DNA of 6,943 nt, taken from Acidobacteriota bacterium (lineage in GTDB: Bacteria > Acidobacteriota > Terriglobia > UBA7540). Positions 1-5,383 of this stretch are shown piece after piece. The DNA lies in assembly GCA_003224635.1 (NCBI GenBank), contig QHZK01000161.1:1-6943 (forward strand), in the 5' to 3' direction. The first letter of the stretch is position 1. The number at the start of each line of letters is the position of its first letter. The translations under genes and the position numbers were made by a program. Below the pieces are notes generated by a model, which saw only the letters and a program-made list of their open reading frames with translations, was not told where the DNA came from and did not search any database.

Positions 1-153
1 CGCAAGCGCTGGCTGCGAGCGCTCCGACGACGCAGTCAGCGGAGCGGGATGACATGGGAGTTGCTGGAGCGTTTTGCCGCCCAGTGGCTTCCGCTGCCCA
101 AGATTCTTCATCCCTATCCCTACTTGCGCTTTGACGCCAAGTATCTGCGGTAG
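1..153 (+). CDS. Group II intron reverse transcriptase/maturase, C-terminal end (partial)
   Basis: These are the last 50 codons of a group II intron-encoded protein, read in frame 1 and ending with TAG at 151-153. The tail carries the pattern typical of the family's C-terminus: a basic stretch RRRSQR (residues 10-15 of the visible part), then MTWE, a WLPLPKI segment and HPYPYLRF, ending soon after without an HNH endonuclease domain. The full protein, usually about 400-600 residues, would carry the reverse transcriptase palm/fingers and maturase domain X upstream, outside the window. It helps its own intron RNA fold and splice, and copies the RNA into new DNA sites. The visible part has no frameshift or internal stop, so whether the whole ORF is intact cannot be judged. 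Identification rests on motif recall, not on a search. Confidence 0.75.
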   Translation, partial: RKRWLRALRRRSQRSGMTWELLERFAAQWLPLPKILHPYPYLRFDAKYLR

Positions 154-226
154 GAGCCGTATGCGGTAGCACTGCTTGTACGGATCTGTGCGGGGGGCGT
201 CGGGCAACCGGCGTCCCTACCGCGAC
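154..226 (+). ncRNA. Group II intron ribozyme domains V and VI with 3' splice site
   Basis: Domain V (154-186) folds as a 9-position basal helix (154-162 with 178-186), a 2-nt bulge TT (176-177) on the 3' side, and an upper stem (163-167 with 171-175). It matches the canonical layout closely but is 33 rather than 34 nt, has a 3-nt AGC loop in place of a GNRA tetraloop, and shows a G156/A184 mismatch where the catalytic triad normally has a G-U wobble. Domain VI (190-223) is a strong hairpin: 190-193 with 220-223 and 194-203 with 208-217, capped by a GCAA tetraloop (204-207), with T218 and A219 bulged. A219 is the presumed lariat branch point. The intron should end at C226. Confidence 0.8.
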
Positions 227-443
227 AGCTCGGAGGTGGCCCATTGGCCTTGAAAACATCCGCCCCAAATCCCCTCCGCCACCAAGTCCTCTTGACCTCG
301 GCCCGGCGGCGACACCTGAGCAAGACCGAAGCGTGAACGGCGCTCTGTCGGTTCCGAGCCGGGCCGCTGGCGTTGCTGGGCCCACGACGGGGCGCCCAGA
401 AACTTTTCGCCTCGCACTCGCCTTCCCTGTGCACTCAATCAGG

Positions 444-465
444 TAAAATAATCAACGAGTAATAT
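444..465 (+). promoter_or_regulatory. AT-rich start region of the 466 gene, possible -10 element
   Basis: A short AT-rich island stands out from the GC-rich surroundings just before the start codon. It contains TAAAAT (444-449), a 5 of 6 match to a -10 box, and TAATAT (460-465) touching the ATG. I see no convincing -35 box 16-18 nt upstream. If 444-449 is the -10, the transcript would begin around 456 and have a leader of about 10 nt, so translation could be nearly leaderless; the only ribosome-site-like bases are a weak ACGAG at 455-459. The preceding stretch, 227-443, shows no recognisable gene or RNA. Confidence 0.3.
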
Positions 466-2787
466 ATGGGAGCGCCTGATGCCGTCTATGCCGTCGTGGT
501 CTTCCTTGGGGCCTTTCTCTCATTCCAAGTGGAACTCGTACTTGGCAAGTACATCCTGCCCTGGTTTGGCGGAACACCCGCGGTGTTCATGAGTTGCATA
601 TTTTTCTTTCAGATTGTCTTGCTCGCGGGATACGGATACGTCCACGTCGGCAGCAGAATAGCGTCACGGCGGACAGCCGGCCTGATGCAGATCGCGGCCC
701 TGCTTGCGGCGCTTGCCTCGCTGCTGTGGCGGGTGTCTTCCTGGCCTTCGCCGATCACTCCGGGGCCTGCCTGGAAACCGCGCGTCGGCGACAATCCAGC
801 TTGGAGCATTCTTGCGCTGCTGGCCGCGGGCGTTGGACTTCCATATTTTGTTTTGTCTTCAACCAGCCCGGCGCTGCAGCGTTGGTATAGCTTCATGCAG
901 GGGCGGCGCCGCTCCCCTTACCTGCTCTATGCGGTTTCAAACGCGGGCTCTCTGCTGGGGTTGGTTACTTATCCGTCGCTGGTAGAGCCCGCGCTCACGG
1001 TCAGACACCAAGGCGTCGCGTGGTCGATCGGTTTTGGGGTGTTTGCCGCGACTTTCGCCTATCTTGTGGTTGCATTCATGGCGGACCCTGGCCCTGCCCT
1101 GGACTCGATCCGCGATACGTCACGCGCTAAGCCAGCGAATCTGGCGGACCCAGGTGAAAGCCAGCTCTCGGACGCGCAAACCGCAGAGACTTCCGGCGGT
1201 CTGCCGCTTCGGCTCCGGTACATCCTGCTGTGGACCGCCCTGGCTGGATGCGCATCGGCCATGCTTTTGGCCACGACCAACCAGATCTGCCAAAACCTCG
1301 CCTCAGTTCCCTTGCTGTGGGTGTTACCGCTGACGCTGTATCTCCTTTCCTTCGTTCTTTGCTTCAGCGGCGATCGCGGCTATTCGAGGCGCGTCTGGAG
1401 TTGGGTGCTGGCAATAGCTACTGTATCGGTGTGCCACGTTTTGTACGCCGGCACACATCAGTTCAGGCTGGAATTGGCGATCTACTCTTCGGCGCTGCTC
1501 GCTTGCTGCATGGTATGCCATGGAGAGGCCGTACGCCTGAAGCCCCCGGCAGCTCATCTGACGTCGTTTTACCTGAGCATCGCCGCCGGCGGCGCGCTCG
1601 GCAGCGCCTTCGTGCTCTTTCTGGCGCCCCGCCTTTTCAAGAATTTTTTCTGGGAACTGCACGTCTCCCTTTGGACCTGCTGGGTGCTGCTCACCGTGAC
1701 TCTCCTCCTGGACAAAGGGTCCTGGCTTCGGTCAGGAAGGCCCTGGCTGCTGGGGTTATCCGGCCTGGTAGCTTGCGCCGGACCTTTGCTCGGTAAATGG
1801 AGGCCTAGTCCTGGCAATTTGTTTGCCGCGGCAACGGTGCTTGCTGGCGTGACGACTGCATTCTATCTGGCGCGGCGACCAACGCCGGCGCCCGAGTCGA
1901 CGGGGACAACGGTCGCCAAGGCTGGGATTGCCCTGGCGCTGCTGGCTCTATTTCTGCCGATCGTCGGATTCACTCACCCCATCGCCGTGTCCCGCAATTT
2001 TTATGGCATCCTGACCGTGCTCGAAGAGGGTGACAGACCGACTGCGCGCTCGTATGTGCTGAAGCACGGGCGCACCTTGCACGGCCTTCAATTTCTTTCC
2101 GGCTCGCGGAAGGACCAGCCCACCACGTACTACTGCAAGACCAGCGGCGTCGGCCTGGCCTTGCTGAACCAGCGGCACAGCGACACCGGCGCTTTGCGAA
2201 TCGGAGTTGTTGGGCTCGGCGCCGGCACACTCGCGGCCTACGGGCAACCTGGAGACTACTTCCGATTCTACGAAATCGATCCCGATGTGATTCGTCTGGC
2301 GGAGCATTACTTCAGCTTCATGCGAGATAGCGCTGCTCGCGTCGAGGTCGTGTACGGCGACGCGCGTATCTCGATGGAGCGCGAGCTGGAGCAAAACCGG
2401 CCGCAACGCTTTGACGTGCTCGCGGTTGACGCGTTCACCGGAGGCGCCATCCCGGTCCACCTGTTGACCCGGGAGGCGCTTGCCGTTTACCTCAGGCATC
2501 TGGAGCCGGCGGAGGGAATCCTCGCCGTTCACATCAGCAATGACGCGGTGGACCTCCGGCCAGTGTTGGCCGCCCTCGGGCGCTACTTCCACCTCTCTCC
2601 AATCTTCGTGGAATCGTGGCCGACGGACGATGGGTGTCGAGCCTCCAGCTGGGTTCTGATGGCTCGCAGTCCTCGCACGCTGAGCCAGCCGGCCCTCGCG
2701 CAGGCTGGGTCGCCACTCGTCGACAGCGCTTCCTCGTTGCTCTGGACTGACGATTACAGCAACTTGTTTCGCGTGCTGCGACACTGA
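466..2787 (+). CDS. Fused polytopic membrane protein / spermidine-synthase-like methyltransferase-fold protein
   Basis: This 773-residue inner-membrane protein belongs to the group often annotated as fused MFS/spermidine synthase. Residues 1-505 hold about 13-14 hydrophobic segments (for example 7-29, 39-61, 112-132, 283-301, 365-387, 485-503), with a polar loop at 206-248. The first segment runs into the typical LPWFGGTPAVF signature (31-41). Residues 511-570 carry the family's RNFYG and TLHGLQ motifs. The C-terminal Rossmann domain has GLGAG (583-587), the acidic EID (603-605), GDAR (631-634) and VDAF (654-657). Polyamine synthases usually have D-x-x-D at the last site; here it is DAFT (655-658), so the catalytic Asp is absent and aminopropyl transfer is doubtful. 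The true substrate is unknown. The ATG is the first in-frame start: TAA at 460-462 closes the frame upstream. Confidence 0.85.
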   Translation: MGAPDAVYAVVVFLGAFLSFQVELVLGKYILPWFGGTPAVFMSCIFFFQIVLLAGYGYVHVGSRIASRRTAGLMQIAALLAALASLLWRVSSWPSPITPGPAWKPRVGDNPAWSILALLAAGVGLPYFVLSSTSPALQRWYSFMQGRRRSPYLLYAVSNAGSLLGLVTYPSLVEPALTVRHQGVAWSIGFGVFAATFAYLVVAFMADPGPALDSIRDTSRAKPANLADPGESQLSDAQTAETSGGLPLRLRYILLWTALAGCASAMLLATTNQICQNLASVPLLWVLPLTLYLLSFVLCFSGDRGYSRRVWSWVLAIATVSVCHVLYAGTHQFRLELAIYSSALLACCMVCHGEAVRLKPPAAHLTSFYLSIAAGGALGSAFVLFLAPRLFKNFFWELHVSLWTCWVLLTVTLLLDKGSWLRSGRPWLLGLSGLVACAGPLLGKWRPSPGNLFAAATVLAGVTTAFYLARRPTPAPESTGTTVAKAGIALALLALFLPIVGFTHPIAVSRNFYGILTVLEEGDRPTARSYVLKHGRTLHGLQFLSGSRKDQPTTYYCKTSGVGLALLNQRHSDTGALRIGVVGLGAGTLAAYGQPGDYFRFYEIDPDVIRLAEHYFSFMRDSAARVEVVYGDARISMERELEQNRPQRFDVLAVDAFTGGAIPVHLLTREALAVYLRHLEPAEGILAVHISNDAVDLRPVLAALGRYFHLSPIFVESWPTDDGCRASSWVLMARSPRTLSQPALAQAGSPLVDSASSLLWTDDYSNLFRVLRH

Positions 2788-2911
2788 ATCGCGAGCGCCA
2801 AGGCGCGCCAACCGTGTGTGAGTCATTCACGATCGCTCTCCGCAACCGACCTTGAACGCTGCGAGAAACTGTGCGCGCGCGTGAATACCGCCGTAACGTA
2901 AAGATGATTGA

Positions 2912-3112
2912 ATGCCGCGACTGACCGAACAGGAAAAACAGGAAATCCTCCGCTATATCGAAGCAGACAAGCCGCTGCCGGATAAGTTTCGCTTTCTGCT
3001 GTTTGCGGACAAGCGCGAGGTGGAGCTGGTCTGGAACGGCAAAACCAGCGAGGTCTCGAACATTGTCCTGCCCTTTCAGGTGATTAGAGGGGTCGGGGCG
3101 GCGCTTGGGTAG
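2912..3112 (+). CDS. Short ORF: N-terminal remnant of a site-specific DNA-methyltransferase (probable pseudogene)
   Basis: This is a 66-codon ORF from ATG 2912 to TAG 3110-3112; an in-frame TGA directly precedes the ATG. Residues 1-58 match, from memory, the leader that precedes the catalytic domain in a family of Mod-like (type III-style) adenine DNA-methyltransferases. The features are LTEQEKQEI (4-12), IEADKPLPDKFRFLLF (16-31), KREVELVWNGKT (34-45) and IVLPFQVI (51-58). In full-length relatives the next residues are acidic (VIE-like) and lead to the NKLIWGDN and DPPF motifs; here the sequence switches to a Gly-rich tail (RGVGAALG) and stops. Neither other forward frame resumes the family downstream. 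No catalytic motif is present, so it cannot methylate DNA alone. Most likely it is left over from a deletion or insertion; a free-standing small protein is the alternative. The ribosome site is weak. Confidence 0.55.
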   Translation: MPRLTEQEKQEILRYIEADKPLPDKFRFLLFADKREVELVWNGKTSEVSNIVLPFQVIRGVGAALG

Positions 3113-3151
3113 CCAGAGTCGCGGACCCGTTCTCCGGGCCTTCGGCTCTGG
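3113..3151 (+). repeat. Imperfect hairpin at the end of the methyltransferase remnant
   Basis: Bases 3113-3120 (CCAGAGTC) pair with 3144-3151 (GGCTCTGG), 8 pairs including one T-G wobble. Inside, GG 3123-3124 pairs with CC 3139-3140, A3125 bulges, and CCCG 3126-3129 pairs with CGGG 3135-3138 around a 5-nt loop. The hairpin begins at the first base after the TAG stop. No T-run follows (TCGTTCCC), so a Rho-independent terminator is not well supported. It could be a stabilising 3' structure or a trace of the event that cut the gene. Confidence 0.4.
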
Positions 3152-3626
3152 TCGTTCCCAATGACAAGGCGCGGAATCAAACAACAACTCTGCGCTGCTG
3201 CCGGGCCGGTGAGACAATCCCTCATTCAATGGAATTCGTCCCATGCGTCCCCATCGTCTCATCCGGCTGTGCTATGCTGGAGGAAGTGGTTGAACAACAC
3301 TTGAGGAACGCTTCTCCCGAGAGGGCTCGGCATCAAGAGTTTGTGGCCGGGGCGCGAGGGCGGGCCGTGTGCGCGGGATCGAGACAGGCAAGCCCGGCGC
3401 AGATTCGCAAATCAGGCGCAAATTCCCCGAAAAATTTTGAGGAACGAAGCCGCTAGGTGGCCCGGAATCAATCGGTTGAACTAAAAACAGGCGCGAAACG
3501 AACCCAATTTAAGGCCTTCCGCGGGCACTTTGCGGGCTTTCCGGCAGAAACGAAGCCAACGGTTGGTCGGGGGCTCGTGACGGCGAGCGTGAACGAACCC
3601 GTGTTGTAGCGCCGGGTCCGGAACTA
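3152..3626. other. Gene-free stretch
   Basis: I see no gene here that I can support. One open frame (3229-3456 +, 75 codons) has no recognisable motif and a poor ribosome site. An extended -10-like TGCTATGCT at 3270-3278 lacks a -35 partner. A short AT-rich patch around 3420-3442 contains the 8-bp palindrome AAAATTTT. No tRNA T-loop signature or other RNA family that I know is visible. The segment separates the accessory-looking left part of the window from the housekeeping genes on the right. Confidence 0.5.
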
Positions 3627-3655
3627 CTTCGGAGGCCGCCCAGGGCGTTCCGAAG
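3627..3655. repeat. 7-bp inverted repeat upstream of the CBS gene promoter
   Basis: CTTCGGA (3627-3633) is the exact reverse complement of TCCGAAG (3649-3655). Between them CGCC (3637-3640) pairs with GGCG (3644-3647), giving a possible two-stem hairpin. A second overlapping pairing, CGGAAC (3619-3624) with GTTCCG (3647-3652), is possible. It ends 20 nt before the -35 box of the downstream promoter, a position suitable for a regulator site. No T-run follows, so it is not an obvious terminator. Confidence 0.4.
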
Positions 3656-3675
3656 AGAAGCGATAGATTACTCCG

Positions 3676-3704
3676 TTGACTTCTGGCACGAACGCCCTTA
3701 GGAT
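3676..3704 (+). promoter_or_regulatory. Sigma70-type promoter for the CBS-domain gene
   Basis: TTGACT (3676-3681) matches the -35 consensus at 5 of 6 positions. It is followed by a 17-nt spacer and TAGGAT (3699-3704), a 4 of 6 match to the -10 box. Transcription would start near 3711, giving a leader of about 64 nt before the ATG at 3775. This is the best promoter I can see in the window and may also feed uppP. Confidence 0.55.
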
Positions 3705-3774
3705 TGGAACCCATCGGATGCCAGTTGGTCGTTCGGCGCTCCATAAGATCTTGCGGTCCGCTGGGAGGTGAGGG

Positions 3775-4215
3775 ATGAGCTTGCTGAAACTTGCGCACGT
3801 TCCTCCCGCCACCGTCGAGCCCCAAGCTACGGTCTTGGAGGCCGTCAGCGTGATGGCGCGAGAAGGGGTGGGCGCGGTCGCCGTCCTGGAAACTGAGAAG
3901 AGCGAGCTGCGGGGAATCTTTACCGAGCGCGACGTGATGCTTCGCGTGGTCGAGCAGGGACGCAATCCTCGGGAAACGCAGGTCCGCGAGGTCATGACCT
4001 CGCCGGTTGAGACGGTATCCGAAGAAACGACTGCCGCCGAAGCCCTTACGCTCATGCTCGGGCGCCACCTGCGTCACCTTCCGATCGTCGGAAGTGGTCG
4101 GCGGCTTCTGGGCATGCTCTCCATCCGGAATCTCTTGGAACACCAGGTCGAAGACCTTAGCCGCGAGCTGCACTCCTTGGACCAGTTCCTCTCGAACGAT
4201 GGTCCGGGAGGCTAG
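3775..4215 (+). CDS. Stand-alone tandem CBS-domain protein
   Basis: This 146-residue soluble protein consists almost entirely of two CBS domains, roughly residues 7-62 and 72-126, which together would form one Bateman module. The first ends in the hallmark GIFTERD (47-53). The second begins REVMTSPVETV (71-81), continues through HLPIV (101-105) and ends in LLGMLSIRNLLEH (111-123). A short, probably helical tail (124-146) follows. Such modules bind adenosine nucleotides or related ligands and pass the signal to partner proteins; with no catalytic or DNA-binding domain, the target cannot be told from sequence. The start is well supported: a strong GGGAGGTG ribosome site (3763-3770) lies 4 nt before the ATG, and an in-frame TGA (3769-3771) blocks extension. 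It lies 98 nt ahead of uppP, so co-transcription is possible. Confidence 0.85.
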   Translation: MSLLKLAHVPPATVEPQATVLEAVSVMAREGVGAVAVLETEKSELRGIFTERDVMLRVVEQGRNPRETQVREVMTSPVETVSEETTAAEALTLMLGRHLRHLPIVGSGRRLLGMLSIRNLLEHQVEDLSRELHSLDQFLSNDGPGG

Positions 4216-4276
4216 TCTGATAGTCTGCGCTCGGTCTTCCGCCAAACCCCGCGCCGGGTCTCCCAGTCGACTTCGG

Positions 4277-4308
4277 TCTCGATATTGCGAGATGCCGTAA
4301 GAGCATCT
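4277..4308 (+). promoter_or_regulatory. Two overlapping hairpins in the uppP leader
   Basis: TCTCG (4277-4281) pairs with CGAGA (4288-4292) around a 6-nt loop. AGATGC (4290-4295) pairs with GCATCT (4303-4308) around a 7-nt loop that holds the only ribosome-site-like bases, TAAGA. The stems share bases 4290-4292, so they cannot both form completely. The second stem ends 5 nt before the uppP ATG. This arrangement could influence translation start, but short stems like these also arise by chance. Confidence 0.3.
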
Positions 4309-4313
4309 GACCA

Positions 4314-5126
4314 ATGCCTCTTTACCAAGCCATCGTGCTCGCCATCATTCAAGGACTGACCGAATTCCTGCCGGTGTCGAGCACCGCGCACCTGACGCTT
4401 TTCCCCTGGTTCCTGGGCTGGAAGGATCCCGGCCTGACTTTCGACGTGGCGCTGCACGCAGGTACCTTGGTAGCCGTGCTGGTTTATTTCTGGCGCCTGT
4501 GGGTTGACATGCTCCTGGCGGCAGCGGGCCAGGGCAAGCGGAGCACGGCTGAAATCGAGGAAAAGAGCAAGCTCTTCTGGTATCTCGTCATCGGCACCAT
4601 CCCCGGTGGCATCGCTGGGTATCTCTTCGAGCACGCCGCCGAGGAGCAACTGCGCCGCCCGATGATCATCGGCGTGGCGATGATCGTGGTGGCGCTCCTG
4701 ATGTGGGCAGGTGAGCGCTTCAGCCGCCGCGAAGAGGGTCTCGGCCAAGTAACTTTTCCTGACTCGATTGTGGTGGGCGCGGCCCAGGCCTTTGCCGTGA
4801 TTCCCGGCGTCTCGCGCTCCGGCGTCACCATGACGGCGGGCTTGTTCCGCAACATGACGCGCGAGACCGCCGCCCGGTTTTCCTTCCTTCTCTCCACACC
4901 CCTCATCGCCGGGGCCGCACTCAAGAAGGGCCTGGAGATTCGCCATGAGGGCCTGCCTACGGAGATGAAACTGCCGTTCGTGGTGGGCATCGTTGTCTCG
5001 GGCCTGGTGGGCTACGTCGTGATCGCCTGGCTCATCCGATACCTCGAGCGCCGGACCTTCAGGGTGTTCATTGTTTACCGGCTTGCCTTGGGCGTCGTCG
5101 TCATACTCTGGGGACTGCGTTCCTGA
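4314..5126 (+). CDS. uppP: Undecaprenyl-diphosphatase UppP (BacA family)
   Basis: This 270-residue integral membrane enzyme removes one phosphate from undecaprenyl diphosphate, regenerating the lipid carrier for peptidoglycan and other envelope polymers. Extra copies of the family give bacitracin resistance, hence the name bacA. Both family signatures are intact. The first is the (E/Q)xxxE motif, Q13 to E17, within QGLTEFLPVSST, followed by H26. The second is PGVSRSGVT at 164-172, with the essential Arg at 168. About eight hydrophobic segments fit the known fold, and the length is typical (about 265-280). The glutamine in place of the first glutamate is a normal variant. ATG 4314 is the first in-frame start, as TGA at 4308-4310 lies one codon upstream; the ribosome site is weak (TAAGA, 4298-4302) and sits in a hairpin loop. 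A 257-nt gap follows before ftsK. Confidence 0.95.
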   Translation: MPLYQAIVLAIIQGLTEFLPVSSTAHLTLFPWFLGWKDPGLTFDVALHAGTLVAVLVYFWRLWVDMLLAAAGQGKRSTAEIEEKSKLFWYLVIGTIPGGIAGYLFEHAAEEQLRRPMIIGVAMIVVALLMWAGERFSRREEGLGQVTFPDSIVVGAAQAFAVIPGVSRSGVTMTAGLFRNMTRETAARFSFLLSTPLIAGAALKKGLEIRHEGLPTEMKLPFVVGIVVSGLVGYVVIAWLIRYLERRTFRVFIVYRLALGVVVILWGLRS

Positions 5127-5227
5127 CGCTCCTCCTCGTCCTGCCATCCCGCGCAGGGCGGGCGCCAGGCTCGATTGGCGGTGTCTGCTCGAAATCCCCG
5201 GTTGGGCGACCCATTCCTGTGGTAGTA

Positions 5228-5256
5228 TTGTCATCGAGGGATAGGCCACTTAGCTT
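5228..5256 (+). promoter_or_regulatory. Possible promoter for ftsK
   Basis: TTGTCA (5228-5233) matches the -35 consensus at 5 of 6 positions. It is followed by a 17-nt spacer and TAGCTT (5251-5256), a weak -10 (3 of 6). Transcription would begin about 120 nt before the ftsK ATG. A competing arrangement uses TTGGGC (5202-5207) with TATTGT (5226-5231), spacer 18. The 257-nt gap after uppP makes a promoter here likely, but the exact boxes are uncertain. Confidence 0.35.
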
Positions 5257-5383
5257 GCGCGCCAGGGGCCGTGTATCAAGGCTGAAGTGTGAGGACGACG
5301 CGATGGCTGCTGTCTCTCCACACTCCATCGCAGCGGCGGCTTGACGCCTTAGTCGCACGGCGCTTGATTAGAGAAGGCCGTAC

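Larger units (their letters stand above)
1..226 (+). mobile_element. Group II intron, 3' portion (5' end outside the window)
   Basis: This is a retroelement made of a self-splicing RNA and an encoded reverse transcriptase. The visible part has the expected order: the C-terminus of the reverse transcriptase/maturase (stop at 151-153), domain V starting at the next base (154-186), a 3-nt linker, the domain VI hairpin (190-223), and a 3' end GAC at 224-226. That end gives the usual AY terminus, with 7 nt following the presumed branch-point A219. Host sequence resumes at 227. The 5' part (domains I-III and most of domain IV) lies to the left. Seen: the protein motifs and both RNA helices. Known: the ORF sits in domain IV, ahead of domains V and VI. 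Inferred: domain V irregularities suggest a copy with poor or no splicing. The intron class cannot be assigned from this piece. Confidence 0.85.

Noticed and set aside
217..438. Two overlapping - strand open frames (120-434 and 217-438) beside the intron
   Set aside because: One runs antisense through the intron RNA and reverse transcriptase tail; neither has a motif or a ribosome site I can support.
1948..2826. A 292-codon open frame on the - strand across the C-terminal domain of the 466 gene
   Set aside because: It is antisense to the well-conserved Rossmann domain, has no domain of its own and a typical GC-shadow composition.
2795..2830. GCGCCAA direct repeat (2795-2801, 2805-2811) and the small GTGA/TCAC hairpin after the 466 gene
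   Set aside because: They are too short to be meaningful in GC-rich DNA, and there is no T-run to suggest termination.
3229..3456. A 75-codon + strand ORF in the gene-free stretch
   Set aside because: It has no recognisable motif, a poor ribosome site, and a composition that looks non-coding.
3481..4314. A 277-codon open frame on the - strand across the CBS gene and the upstream gap
   Set aside because: More than half lies antisense to the CBS gene. The part outside it (3481-3774) shows no motif and also covers the promoter and inverted repeat.
5148..5162. CCCGC/GCGGG hairpin just after uppP as a Rho-independent terminator
   Set aside because: The stem is only 5 bp and no T-run follows; GC-rich sequence forms such stems by chance.
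4212..5249. A 345-codon open frame on the - strand across uppP
   Set aside because: It is antisense to a clear uppP with intact family motifs; its translation is rich in His, Arg, Gly and Asp with no recognisable domain, as expected from GC-rich antisense frames.
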